Assembly: GCF_018531495.1 (NCBI RefSeq)
Contig: NZ_JAHDTI010000001.1
Span: 310,001-374,000 of the forward strand
DNA: 64,000 bases
Origin: Nonomuraea sediminis
GTDB taxonomy: Bacteria > Actinomycetota > Actinomycetes > Streptosporangiales > Streptosporangiaceae
Direction: 5' to 3'
Position numbers and translations under genes: made by a program. Under the pieces are notes generated by a model. The model saw only the letters and a program-made list of their open reading frames with translations, ran no database searches and was not told where the DNA came from. Positions 42,718-50,946 of this stretch are shown one piece after another (the stretch's first letter is position 1; every line of letters begins with the position of its first letter).

Positions 42718-44108
42718 GGCACACGCTGCGCTGGCGGCTCGTCGCCGGTGTGCTCGCGCTGCTGGCCGCGGCCTGCCTGGCGGTGGGCGTGGCCTCTTCG
42801 CTGTTCACGCAGCACCTGCTGGTGGCGCGGGTCGACGCCCAGCTGGTCAGCGCGGGCGTCCGCTTCGCCACCAGTCTCGAACACGAGGAGCCGGGAGAGC
42901 TCGGGGACACGCGCGGCCAGATCCCGGGCACGTTCGGCGCCAGGCTGCTGAACGGCCGGGTCACGAAGGCCGGCGTGGTGACAGGCAATGCCGGTCTCGG
43001 CTCCACGCTCAGCGCCGCGGATCAGGCGCTGCTCGCCTCCCTGCGCGCCGACGGCAACCCTCGTTCGATCGAGCTGTCGTCGCTGGACGAGTACCGGGTC
43101 AGGGCCATGCCGGGCAAGGACGGCGACGTGCTGATCACCGGGCTGCCGCTTGAAGAGGTGGAGCGGACGCTGCGCCGGCTGCAGCTGGTCGAGCTGGCCC
43201 TGTTCGGCGGGGCGCTGCTGGTCACAGGCGTGGCCGGCTTTTTCTGGGTACGGCTGGCGCTGCGCCCCCTGGACCGCGTGGCGGCCACCGCCCGCAGCGT
43301 CAGCGAGCTGCCGCTGGCCAGCGGTGAGGTGACGCTGGCCGAGCGGGTTCCCGACGCCGACCCGCGGTCCGAGATCGGCCAGGTCGCCGCGGCCTTCAAC
43401 CGGATGCTCGGCCACGTCGAGGACGCGCTGGCTCAGCGGCACCGGGGTGAGCAGCGCCTGCGCTCGTTCGCGGCCGACGCCAGCCACGAACTGCGCTCTC
43501 CGCTGGCCGCCATCCTCGGGCACGCGCAGCTCGCGCTGCGCCGCGACGACCTGTCCGCCGACGTACGGCACGCCCTGGGTCGCATCCGCTCGGAGTCGGG
43601 GCGGATGACGGAGCTGGTGGAGGACCTCCTGCTGCTGGCCAGGCTCGACGCAGGCAGGCCGCTGGCGCGCGAGGAGGTGGACCTGACCCGGCTGGCCGTC
43701 GAGGCGGCCGGGGACGCCCAGGTCGCCGGGCCGTCCCACGTGTGGCGGCTGGACCTGCCCGAGTCCCCCGTGACGGTGTGCGGTGATCCCGGCAGGCTGC
43801 GGCAGGTGGTGGTGAACCTGCTGGCCAACGCCCGTGTCCACACACCGCCGGGCACGACGGTCACGCTGGCCGTGGCGCGCGCGGACGGGCGGGCGGAGGT
43901 CCGCGTCACCGACACCGGGCCGGGAATCGCGCCGGACGTCGACGTCTTCGAGCGCTTCTCCCGGACCGACCGCGGCAGGTCCCGCGCGTCCGGCGGGACC
44001 GGGCTCGGACTGGCGATCGTGCGGGCCGTGGTCTCGGCCCACCAGGGGACGGTGGACGTGGACAGCCGCCCTGGCCACACCTGTTTCCGGGTCCGCCTGC
44101 CCGCCTAA
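42714..44108 (+). CDS. Sensor histidine kinase with HAMP domain
   Basis: A 464-residue kinase. The first membrane helix is about 10-32, an extracytoplasmic domain about 33-155, the second helix about 160-182, then HAMP (LRPLDRVAATARSVSEL), H-box ASHELRSPLAAILGHAQ, N-box LLANARVHTPP, G1 VTDTGPGIA, and G2 GGTGLGLAIVRAV. It is the partner of the overlapping regulator gene. The sensor domain of about 120 residues has no recognised ligand motif. The 3' end overlaps the convergent GlcG-like gene by 4 bp. Confidence 0.92.
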   Translation: MRHTLRWRLVAGVLALLAAACLAVGVASSLFTQHLLVARVDAQLVSAGVRFATSLEHEEPGELGDTRGQIPGTFGARLLNGRVTKAGVVTGNAGLGSTLSAADQALLASLRADGNPRSIELSSLDEYRVRAMPGKDGDVLITGLPLEEVERTLRRLQLVELALFGGALLVTGVAGFFWVRLALRPLDRVAATARSVSELPLASGEVTLAERVPDADPRSEIGQVAAAFNRMLGHVEDALAQRHRGEQRLRSFAADASHELRSPLAAILGHAQLALRRDDLSADVRHALGRIRSESGRMTELVEDLLLLARLDAGRPLAREEVDLTRLAVEAAGDAQVAGPSHVWRLDLPESPVTVCGDPGRLRQVVVNLLANARVHTPPGTTVTLAVARADGRAEVRVTDTGPGIAPDVDVFERFSRTDRGRSRASGGTGLGLAIVRAVVSAHQGTVDVDSRPGHTCFRVRLPA

Positions 44109-44545
44109 CCGGCGATCTTCTTCTGGAACGCTCTGAGGGCGGCGGCGCCGACCGCCTTGTCCTGGTCCCCGGTGCCGCCGCTCACCCCTACGGCACCCAC
44201 CACCTGGCCGTCGTGCACGATCGGGAAGCCGCCCACGAAGATGGCGAACTTGCCGGGATGCATGTGGCTGATCCCGAAGGCCTCGTTCCCGGGGAGCGCC
44301 GGGCCGTCGGGCGGTTCGTTGAAGCGGTGGGTGTCGCGCTGGTGCCCAGCGGCGGTGAACGCCTTCGCCATCGCGATCTCCACGCCCGTCAGGCGGGCGC
44401 CGGTCATCCGGTGCAGGGCGATGGGATGCGCGCCGTCGTCGGCGATGCAGATCGTCTGCAGGACGCCGATCCTGGTGGCCTCCCGCTCGGCGGCCTCCAG
44501 CATCACCAGCGCGTCTTCGAGGGTCAAACGGTGCACGAGATGCAT
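44105..44545 (-). CDS. GlcG/HbpS-family protein
   Basis: A 146-residue protein of the GlcG/HbpS fold: LTLEDALVMLEAAEREA, ADDGAHPIALHRMTGA, MAKAFTAAGH, and VGAVGVSGGTGDQDKAVGAAAL. Family members bind small ligands or heme, and some accompany catabolic operons. No signal peptide is present, so it is not the secreted HbpS type. It is convergent with a sensor kinase gene and divergent from the PucR regulator gene. The latter pairing is more likely to be functional. Confidence 0.88.
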   Translation of the reverse strand: MHLVHRLTLEDALVMLEAAEREATRIGVLQTICIADDGAHPIALHRMTGARLTGVEIAMAKAFTAAGHQRDTHRFNEPPDGPALPGNEAFGISHMHPGKFAIFVGGFPIVHDGQVVGAVGVSGGTGDQDKAVGAAALRAFQKKIAG

Positions 44546-44725
44546 GTGTCACTCCAGGCTGGGTCGCGCAATCGACCCGGACAAATGGCCTATTGCGTAG
44601 GAAATCCAGGGAAAGCAGACTGGGGTGGGCTCCTTCCCGCTGCAGGCCGGCACCGTCAGTCTCCGAGGGACCCCGACCTCGGGCAATGGACAGAATGCCG
44701 AACCAGCGGGACAGGAATTGGGCAC
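44546..44725. promoter_or_regulatory. Divergent intergenic region, GlcG-like / PucR
   Basis: This gap of 180 bp has no obvious gene. It must hold promoters in both directions. AGGAATT before ATG 44726 is a weak ribosome site. No strong inverted repeat was identified. Confidence 0.3.
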
Positions 44726-46411
44726 ATGGCACAAGAGCACCATGACGGCATCGACTGCAACGGACGCGTCCCTCTCAGCACCCTGCTCGCGGAACCGCTG
44801 CTGCGTGGGCGGCTCATCGGCGGCCAGGCCGGGCTCGGCGGCACCGCCTCCTGGTGCCTGCCGCTGTCGGAGGTCGGCCCGCAGGACGGGCTCGACGGCG
44901 TGGTCGTCCACCTCCCGGCGGCCGTACTGTCCCCCGAGCTGATCACCGGGCTGGCCAGGCGGGAGGCGACCGCGCTGTTCGCCCATCCGGCCGGCGACGG
45001 GCCCGATCCCGACCTGTCGGCGGCTGGTTCCGCCGCCGACGCCGCGGGACTGCCGCTGCTGCTGCTCGGCCCCACCGCCGGCTACCGGGCCGTGGGGCGG
45101 CTGGTCGGGCAGAAGGCGCTCGCGCAGGCCTCGCACGTGCTCGAATACAGCAGCCGCGTGCACAGGGCGCTCGCGGAGGTGCTGGCCCGCGGCTCCGGCA
45201 TCCCCGCCATGGCCAGGGCCATCGCGGGGCTGTCGCACGGTCCCGTGCTGGTCCTGGACGCCGACGGCGAGACACAGGCCTACGCGGGCTTCGACGGGCC
45301 TGCCCTCGACCCCGGCGCGATCGCCGAGGAACTGGCCGAGCGGCTGCCCGAACTCGGCCATGACGGCGTGGCCGAGCTCGACCTGACCCCTGAGGGGCCG
45401 CTGGTGCTGATCGCGCCGATCGTCGTGGGCGGAGACCTGTACGGCAGGCTCGTGCTGGTCGAGTCCGGGTCGCCACCCGACGAGCACGACCTGGCGCAGC
45501 ACCGGGTGGTGGCCGAGCACGGCGCGACGCTGACGGGCTCGGAGATGCTGCGGCAGCGGTCGGTGCGGGCGGCCGAGGAGCGGGCCAGGGGCGACTTCCT
45601 GGAGTCGCTGGTGCACGGGCGGTTCGCCGATCCCCACGAGCTGGAGGCCAGGGCGCGGCACCACGGCTTCGACGTGGCGGGACGCTATGCCGTACATGTC
45701 GTGACAGCGCCGGCGCTGGTGCCGACGGGGCGCAGCGACCAGCGCAGGGCGGCCACCATCACGCGCGTCGCGCAGGGCGTCGAGCCGTCGGCCAACCGGT
45801 GGACCCTGGCGGCGGCCGTGGCCACGTTCGTGGTCGTGATCCGGCAGATCCCCGAGGGCGACCCGCTGTCCGAGCAGCAGGCGGTCACACACTTCGCGCA
45901 GCAGCTGCACCGCACGCTCGGGCCCCGGCTCGGCGACGACCTGCGGGTGACGTCGGGGCGTCCCGGCGACGGGGCGGCCGGGGTGGCGGCCAGCTACTAC
46001 GAGGCGCGGGTGGCGATGGGGCTGGCCAGGCACACGGGCGCCGCGGCCGTGTGCGGGTACGACGACCTGCGGATCTACGCGGCGCTCAAGTCGGTGGCGG
46101 CCAGCGCGGAAGGGCAGGCGTTCGCGCGGGAGATCCTGGAGTCGCTGCGCCGGGTGCACAGCCAGACGGGGGACCTGGAGCAGGTGGTGATCGCCTACAT
46201 CAAGTCGGCGGGCAACCTCAACGCCGCGGCCCGCACGCTCAAGCTGCACCGCAACACGATGCTCTACAAACTGGACCGCGCCTCACGGGCGCTGCGCATG
46301 GACATCCGCTCGGCGGACACCCAGTTCATGGTGTGGCTCGCCCACCACATCGATACCCTCGCCGCCGTGACCGGCGCCCTGACCGAAGAATTCACCCCAC
46401 CCACCGCATAG
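44726..46411 (+). CDS. PucR-family transcriptional regulator
   Basis: A 561-residue regulator. An N-terminal PucR-type region (about 10-140) precedes a GAF/GGDEF-like middle domain (about 150-430). The C-terminal PucR helix-turn-helix is at about 490-545 (VVIAYIKSAGNLNAAARTLKLHRNTMLYKLDRASRAL). Such regulators usually control uptake and catabolism of nitrogen compounds or aromatic acids. It lies between the GlcG-like gene and the HDO/Rieske/ALDH operon, so it is the best candidate activator of that operon and of the permease. The repeated TGTGCA motif in the ALDH/permease gap is a possible site. Confidence 0.88.
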   Translation: MAQEHHDGIDCNGRVPLSTLLAEPLLRGRLIGGQAGLGGTASWCLPLSEVGPQDGLDGVVVHLPAAVLSPELITGLARREATALFAHPAGDGPDPDLSAAGSAADAAGLPLLLLGPTAGYRAVGRLVGQKALAQASHVLEYSSRVHRALAEVLARGSGIPAMARAIAGLSHGPVLVLDADGETQAYAGFDGPALDPGAIAEELAERLPELGHDGVAELDLTPEGPLVLIAPIVVGGDLYGRLVLVESGSPPDEHDLAQHRVVAEHGATLTGSEMLRQRSVRAAEERARGDFLESLVHGRFADPHELEARARHHGFDVAGRYAVHVVTAPALVPTGRSDQRRAATITRVAQGVEPSANRWTLAAAVATFVVVIRQIPEGDPLSEQQAVTHFAQQLHRTLGPRLGDDLRVTSGRPGDGAAGVAASYYEARVAMGLARHTGAAAVCGYDDLRIYAALKSVAASAEGQAFAREILESLRRVHSQTGDLEQVVIAYIKSAGNLNAAARTLKLHRNTMLYKLDRASRALRMDIRSADTQFMVWLAHHIDTLAAVTGALTEEFTPPTA

Positions 46412-46421
46412 CCCGTTGTCA

Positions 46422-46589
46422 GAGGTACGGCGGGCCGCCGCCACCGGCCGCCCGCCGTCATGGGCTCGCGGCCCGCGCCCGGCGCTTCCGGCGAGTCGAT
46501 GCCACCTTCCCGCCGTCACGCCGCCCGGAACGCAGGTCCCACGGTCCCGTGCGCCGGGCGACGAGGAGGGGTGCGGCCCGCCGTACCTC
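46422..46589. repeat. 168-bp element with 17-bp perfect terminal inverted repeats (copy B)
   Basis: GAGGTACGGCGGGCCGC at 46422-46438 is the exact reverse complement of 46573-46589. An inner hairpin pairs ACGGCGGGC (46427-46435) with GCCCGCCGT (46450-46458). The left two-thirds aligns to 37847-37939. It has no coding capacity and lies between convergent genes, starting 11 bp after the pucR stop. It could be a small non-autonomous (MITE-like) element, a double terminator, or both. Confidence 0.8.
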
Positions 46590-46627
46590 AGGAAGACCCG
46601 CTGTGCCTCAGGGAGGTCGGGAAGGGG

Positions 46628-46981
46628 TCATCGGTGGGTTGGGCGGGCGCGGGGGCGGTCGTTGGTGGGGTTCGGGGGGAGGAGGACGAGGATCTCGCCG
46701 TTGTCCTCCTTGACCGGGTAGGTGCGGATCGGGCGGGTGGCCGGGGGTTGGATGGGCTCGCCCGTGTCGTAGTCGAAGACGCTGCCGTGGCAGGAGCAGC
46801 GCAGCCCGTCCTCCGTGGCGTGCCCGGACGACAGGAGGCAGTCGAGGTGGGTGCAGTAGTTGGACATGGCGTACACGCGCCCGCCCCACCGCGCCACCGC
46901 GAGCTCGACCTCCCCCACGAAGAAGCGCCGCACGATGCCGTCGGGCACCTGTCCCGACCGGGCCACCCGCTGGTAGTCCAT
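46628..46981 (-). CDS. Rieske [2Fe-2S] protein (second of pair)
   Basis: A 117-residue soluble protein. Cluster ligands are Cys43-x-His45 (NYCTHLDC) and Cys62-x2-His65 (RCSCHGSVFD). The extra cysteines (Cys48, Cys64) resemble the disulfide pair of high-potential or bc-type Rieske folds rather than simple ferredoxins. It begins MDYQRVARSGQVPDG, typical of Rieske ferredoxins. It is the last gene of the operon, 11 bp after the reductase gene. It probably carries electrons between the FAD reductase and an oxygenase. Confidence 0.92.
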   Translation of the reverse strand: MDYQRVARSGQVPDGIVRRFFVGEVELAVARWGGRVYAMSNYCTHLDCLLSSGHATEDGLRCSCHGSVFDYDTGEPIQPPATRPIRTYPVKEDNGEILVLLPPNPTNDRPRARPTHR

Positions 46982-46992
46982 GAGATTCCTCC

Positions 46993-48189
46993 TCACAACA
47001 GGTCGGTCAGGTCGACGTCCTCGTCGGCCAGCACCCGAGGGTCCGGTACGGCTGCCGCCGCGATGAGCTGCCGGGCGACCGCGATCTCGCCGCCCCGTTC
47101 CATCCCGAAGGCCGCCTCGAGGCGGCCTCCGCGAAGATAGAAGGCGACGAAGTCGTAGGTGTCGGGAGAGCCGCGCACGACCAGCTGGTCCCACTCCTCG
47201 CAGTGCCCGGTGTACTGCAGGTTGCGGTCGAACTGGTCCGACCAGAACCAGTGCGGCGCGCTGTACGGCGTGGCCCGCCCGAGCAGGTTCTTGGCCACCG
47301 CCGTCCCGTGCGCGCTCGCGTGGTCGAAGTGCTCCACCCGGACCTTCCGGCCGTAGAGCGGGTGGTGGTGACGGGCCACGTCGCCCGCCGCGTACACCCC
47401 TTCGACGCTGGTCAGCCCATACGGGTCGACCAGCACGCCGTCGTCGACGTCGAACCCGGCGAGCAGTTCGGTGTTGGGCCTCACGCCGACCCCCACGACC
47501 ACGACGTCGCACTCGAAGACCTGGCCGTCGCCCGTGGTGACCCTGGCCCCGTCCGCGGTCTCGGCGTACCCGGTGACGGACACGCCGGTCCGCAGGTCGA
47601 CGCCCGAGTCCCGCTGCAGCGCGCCGCACACCTGCCCCAGCCGGGCGCCCACGATTCGTTGCAGCGGGCTGCCCAGTCCTTCGAGCACGGTGACGGAGGC
47701 TCCCCTGCCGAGGGCCGTCGAGGCCACCTCCGAGCCGATGAACCCGGCCCCCACCACGACCACCCGCGCCCCGGGCACCAGGTCGGCCCGCAGCCGGTCG
47801 GCGTCGGCCACGGTGCGCAGGTAGCGGACCCGCTCCCCCGCCACGCCGGGCAGCGCGCGGGGGCGGGCCCCGGTGGTGATCACGAGCGCGTCGGCGGTCA
47901 GCACGGCGCTGCCGTCCAGCTCGACCTCGCGGCCCTTGACGGCGGCGGCGCGCGTGCCGAGCCGCAGCTCCACGTCGTTGGCCGCGCACCACTCCGCGCC
48001 GAGCAGCGCGAGCTCGTCCAGCCCCGCCTCGCCTGCCAGGTACTCCTTCGACAGGGGCGGCCGCTGGTACGGCGGGGCCGTCTCGTCGCCGACGACGATC
48101 AGGCCGCCGTCGTAGCCGAGGCGGCGCAGCGTCCTGGCGGTGACGGCGCCGCTCTGCCCGGCTCCCACGATGATCACGGACCGGATCAC
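46993..48189 (-). CDS. FAD-dependent NAD(P)H:ferredoxin reductase
   Basis: A 398-residue reductase of the oxygenase-coupled family: FAD motif IIVGAGQSGAVTARTL (about 4-19), PPYQRPPLSKEYL, NAD motif VVVVGAGFIGSEVASTALGRGASVTVLE, and the C-terminal FAD motif GVYAAGDVARHHH, followed by the typical RVEHFDHASAHG and SDQFDRNLQYTG. These enzymes pass electrons from NADH to Rieske or plant-type ferredoxins serving oxygenases. GTG 48189 overlaps the stop of the first Rieske gene (GTGA). Rieske genes on both sides make the electron route clear. Confidence 0.93.
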   Translation of the reverse strand: MIRSVIIVGAGQSGAVTARTLRRLGYDGGLIVVGDETAPPYQRPPLSKEYLAGEAGLDELALLGAEWCAANDVELRLGTRAAAVKGREVELDGSAVLTADALVITTGARPRALPGVAGERVRYLRTVADADRLRADLVPGARVVVVGAGFIGSEVASTALGRGASVTVLEGLGSPLQRIVGARLGQVCGALQRDSGVDLRTGVSVTGYAETADGARVTTGDGQVFECDVVVVGVGVRPNTELLAGFDVDDGVLVDPYGLTSVEGVYAAGDVARHHHPLYGRKVRVEHFDHASAHGTAVAKNLLGRATPYSAPHWFWSDQFDRNLQYTGHCEEWDQLVVRGSPDTYDFVAFYLRGGRLEAAFGMERGGEIAVARQLIAAAAVPDPRVLADEDVDLTDLL

Positions 48190-48554
48190 ACGCTTCCCTC
48201 CCCCGAAACGGCGACCGCGGGCGCGGGAACCGCGGAGACCTTGCTGACGCGCGGGCGGGGATCGACGTAGATCACGTCGCCCTCGACCAGGACCGCGTAG
48301 GTGGGCTGGCACTCGGTCTGCCCCTCCGCCTGCCCGGTGACGGGGTCGAAGGACCACTGGTGCCCTGGGCAGATGACCCGGCCGTGGAGGATCGTCCCGT
48401 TGCTGAGCTGACGCTGCTTGTGCACGCACACGTCGCGCAGGGCGTAGACGGTCCCCTCGATCAGGAACAGCGCGACCTGCTGCCCGCCCACCTCGACGAG
48501 TTTGCGCCTGCGCCTGGTCAGCTCGCGCAGGGAGGCGGCCTCGACCCAGCTCAT
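48186..48554 (-). CDS. Rieske [2Fe-2S] ferredoxin (first of pair)
   Basis: A 122-residue protein with ligands Cys43-x-His45 (DVCVHKQ) and Cys62-x2-His65 (ICPGHQWSFD). There are no disulfide cysteines, which fits oxygenase-type Rieske ferredoxins. The C-terminal about 25 residues are Val/Pro/Ala-rich and may be a tail. ATG 48554 overlaps the stop of the HDO gene (ATGA) and its own stop overlaps the reductase start. It is the likely direct electron donor to the diiron protein. Confidence 0.92.
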   Translation of the reverse strand: MSWVEAASLRELTRRRRKLVEVGGQQVALFLIEGTVYALRDVCVHKQRQLSNGTILHGRVICPGHQWSFDPVTGQAEGQTECQPTYAVLVEGDVIYVDPRPRVSKVSAVPAPAVAVSGEGSV

Positions 48555-49246
48555 GACGACTTGACGTAGTAGTCGTAGAGGCTCTGGGTGTAGGAGAAGC
48601 GCATCTCGGCGCCCCACCGGCACATCTTCAGGCACCGCTGCTGCAATTCAGGGGTGTCGGCGTGGTCGAGCACGATCTGATATCCGCGCTCCCCGTGCAC
48701 CTCGTCGGAGGTGATGTGCAGGTCGAAGAACTCGATCTCGTCCTCGGTGAATCCGTACACCTCGCGCAGCGGCACGATCTGCCTGCGGTAAATGCTCGGC
48801 ACCTGCGATTCGAGGCCGACGACGAGCGCGGCGGTGGCGACCACGAAATGCTCGCGCATGGAGACCGCGTAGCACCACGACTGGAGTCCCCGGGTGATGG
48901 GATTCATGTTGTCGGGGTTCTCGACGCGTTCCCTGGTGGTGCCGCACGCCTCGGCGAATTTGATGAGCAGGTCGGTGTGCCTGATGTCGGCGAGTTCCTC
49001 CTCGTACATGTTCTGGAGTGTGAAGTCCTTGGCGCCGGTGAACTCGTCGGGCGTGTTGGCGTAGACGTAGGCGAGGTAGTCGGCGAAGGGCCCCACGTAG
49101 TGGTAGTGGTTCTCGGCCCAGCGGGCGAAGTGCTCCCGCTTGAGCCGGCCGTCGGCCCAGGCCTTGCTGAAGGAGGCGTTCTTGGCCTCGCGGCCCTTGA
49201 TGGCGTCCTGCAGCGCCTGGCGGAACTCGTCCCTCGACAACAGCAT
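48551..49246 (-). CDS. Heme-oxygenase-like diiron protein (HDO/CADD-TenA-PqqC fold)
   Basis: A 231-residue helical protein. Six expected diiron ligands are present with family spacing: Glu83-x6-His90 (EELADIRH), Glu146 (GLESQVP), and His177-x3-Asp181-x2-His184 (HITSDEVH). PqqC and TenA lack this complete set, while diiron oxidases and oxygenases such as CADD, UndA and SznF-type domains have it. The role is therefore O2 activation for oxidation, cleavage or N-oxygenation of a small substrate. It is followed by overlapping Rieske and reductase genes that would supply electrons, and preceded by an aldehyde dehydrogenase that could take the product. The substrate is unknown. Confidence 0.88.
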   Translation of the reverse strand: MLLSRDEFRQALQDAIKGREAKNASFSKAWADGRLKREHFARWAENHYHYVGPFADYLAYVYANTPDEFTGAKDFTLQNMYEEELADIRHTDLLIKFAEACGTTRERVENPDNMNPITRGLQSWCYAVSMREHFVVATAALVVGLESQVPSIYRRQIVPLREVYGFTEDEIEFFDLHITSDEVHGERGYQIVLDHADTPELQQRCLKMCRWGAEMRFSYTQSLYDYYVKSS

Positions 49247-49255
49247 GTCCGGCTC

Positions 49256-50632
49256 CTATTCCGAGAGGTAGACGGTCTTCTGGTGGGTGTAGAAGTGCAT
49301 GAGCGCGGGCCCGGCCTGTTCCTTGAACGGCTGCTCGATCCCGCCGAAGGGCGCGTTCATCGCCATTCCCGTGGTCGGCTGGTTGACCTTCACCAGGCCG
49401 CTGCGGCTCCGCCTGGCGAACTCCAGCGCCCGCCCGAGGTCGCGGGTGACGATCCCGGCGGCCAGCCCGTAGTCGGTGCCGTTGGCCAGCGCGATCGCCT
49501 CGTCGAGGTCCGCGGCCCGCTGGAAGGCCAGCACCGGGCCGAAGATCTCCTCCCGCGCCAGCCGCATCCCCGGCGTGACCTCCGCGAAGATCGCGGGCGT
49601 GACGAAGAACCCCTTGCCGTCGCGGCGCCGCCCACCTGAGACCAGCCGCGCGCCCTCCTCCTGGCCGGCGCGGACGTACTCCAGGGTCTTGCGGAGCTGG
49701 AAATCGGCCGCGAGCGGGCCCATCTCGTGCTCCTCCGCGAGCTTGACCACGCGCTCGAGCAGCGGGTCGTGCACCGGCGGCGGCGCGATCACCCGGCTGG
49801 TGCCGGTGCACGCCTGTCCCGACAGCCCGAAGGCGCCCTTCACGATCAGGCGGGCGGCCCTGTCCAGGTCGGCGTCGGGCAGGACCACCACCGGGTTCTT
49901 GCCGCCCATCTCCAGCTGCGCCCGCCGCTCCGGCCCCACCCTGCGATGGATGTCGCGTCCCGCCGCGGTGGAGCCGGTGAACGTCACCGCGCCGACGCGC
50001 GGGTCGTCGGCGAGCGCGGCGCCCGGCTCGGCTCCGCCGTGCACGAGCGCGAGCGCCACGGGTGGCACTCCGGCGGCGAGCAGCGCCTCGACCAGGCGCT
50101 GCGCCATCAGCGGCGTCACCGGCGACGGCTTGAACACCACGCCGTTGCCCGCGGCCAGCGCCGGTCCGAGCTTGCGGGAGGGGATGTTGAGCGGGAAGTT
50201 CCATGGCGTGATCGCGGCCACCACGCCCACGGGCTCGCGCCAGGTGTAGACGAGCGTGGCGTCGGCCTGGTAGGTCTCGCCGCCGACGCGGTGCGCCTCG
50301 GCGGCGTAGAAGCGCAGGTTGAGCGGGGTTCGCGAGGTCTCCATGGCGGCCTCGGCGGGCGTCTTGCCCTCTTCCCTGACCAGTTCGGCGGTCAGGTCGG
50401 CCCGCCGTACCTCCAGCAGTTCGGCCGCCCTGACCAGCACGCGCGCCCGCTCGTCGGCGGGGGCGGCGGCCCAGGCGCCCGCTCCCTCGGCGACCGCGCC
50501 GAGGGCCGCGGCCACGTCCGCGCGGCCCGACTGCGGGAACTCGCCGATGACGTCGTCGGGGTCGGCCGGGTTGCGACTGGCGAAGGTCTCGCCGGACAGC
50601 GCGGGCACCCACTGCCCTCCGATGAGGTTCAC
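49256..50632 (-). CDS. NAD(P)+-dependent aldehyde dehydrogenase
   Basis: A 458-residue enzyme of the ALDH superfamily: PWNFPLNIPSRKLGPALAAGN (Rossmann entry), FTGSTAAGRDI, Glu in LEMGGKNP, and the catalytic Cys in SGQACTGTSR. It resembles benzaldehyde/semialdehyde-type members. GTG 50632 overlaps the TGA of a short upstream frame (GTGA) and follows GGAGGAAAC. It heads the operon with HDO, two Rieske proteins and reductase, and lies 9 bp before the HDO gene. It likely oxidises an aldehyde released by the diiron enzyme to the acid. Confidence 0.93.
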   Translation of the reverse strand: MNLIGGQWVPALSGETFASRNPADPDDVIGEFPQSGRADVAAALGAVAEGAGAWAAAPADERARVLVRAAELLEVRRADLTAELVREEGKTPAEAAMETSRTPLNLRFYAAEAHRVGGETYQADATLVYTWREPVGVVAAITPWNFPLNIPSRKLGPALAAGNGVVFKPSPVTPLMAQRLVEALLAAGVPPVALALVHGGAEPGAALADDPRVGAVTFTGSTAAGRDIHRRVGPERRAQLEMGGKNPVVVLPDADLDRAARLIVKGAFGLSGQACTGTSRVIAPPPVHDPLLERVVKLAEEHEMGPLAADFQLRKTLEYVRAGQEEGARLVSGGRRRDGKGFFVTPAIFAEVTPGMRLAREEIFGPVLAFQRAADLDEAIALANGTDYGLAAGIVTRDLGRALEFARRSRSGLVKVNQPTTGMAMNAPFGGIEQPFKEQAGPALMHFYTHQKTVYLSE

Positions 50633-50811
50633 GTTTCCTCCTGTACGGCTGCCGCCACGATCTCGACCTCGACCGGCGCCCCACCCGGCAGCGCGCGAAC
50701 ACGGTATTCGCCTTGAGGTCGTCGCACGGGGCCAGTCTCGGCGCCGACGCAGGAACCCGGATATGGGAAATGTGCCGCACCTGGCGCGGAGAACATGGGC
50801 GCTGTGCACAT
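50629..50811 (-). pseudogene. Short frame ending in a RidA-like tail, possible remnant
   Basis: The frame up to 60 residues long ends in RVRALPGGAPVEVEIVAAA, which resembles the C-terminal strand of RidA/YjgF imine deaminases. The preceding part does not look like RidA. It ends in GTGA overlap with the aldehyde dehydrogenase start and supplies its ribosome site. It may be the remnant of a full-length ridA gene reduced to a translation-coupling leader. The evidence is short and the call is tentative. Confidence 0.35.
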
Positions 50812-50918
50812 TCGCTGGAAAGGCGACGCGGGTTACTGGCAGGCTGCACAAACGACCCGCCGCCTAATGTGCAGTTTTCTCATTGTTCACCGAACGTGGA
50901 CCGAGCAGATTCTGTGCA
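50803..50918. promoter_or_regulatory. Divergent control region with repeated TGTGCA motif
   Basis: TGTGCACA occurs at 50803-50810. CTGCACA (50844-50850) and TGTGCAG (50868-50874) form a perfect inverted repeat, and TGTGCA recurs at 50913-50918. The cluster lies between the HDO operon and the permease gene, both plausible PucR targets. Confidence 0.5.
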
Positions 50919-50946
50919 TCTCCGCCCGTCAAGAAAGGGAGGTGCC

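Noticed and set aside
44105..44545. HbpS partner of the adjacent sensor kinase (SenS/SenR-like system)
   Set aside because: No signal peptide, opposite strand to the kinase, and divergent from pucR; adjacency to the kinase is only tail-to-tail.
48551..49246. PqqC (pyrroloquinoline quinone synthase) or TenA thiaminase
   Set aside because: Same fold, but the full six-residue diiron ligand set and the Rieske/reductase neighbours favour a diiron oxidase; no pqq or thiamine genes are adjacent.
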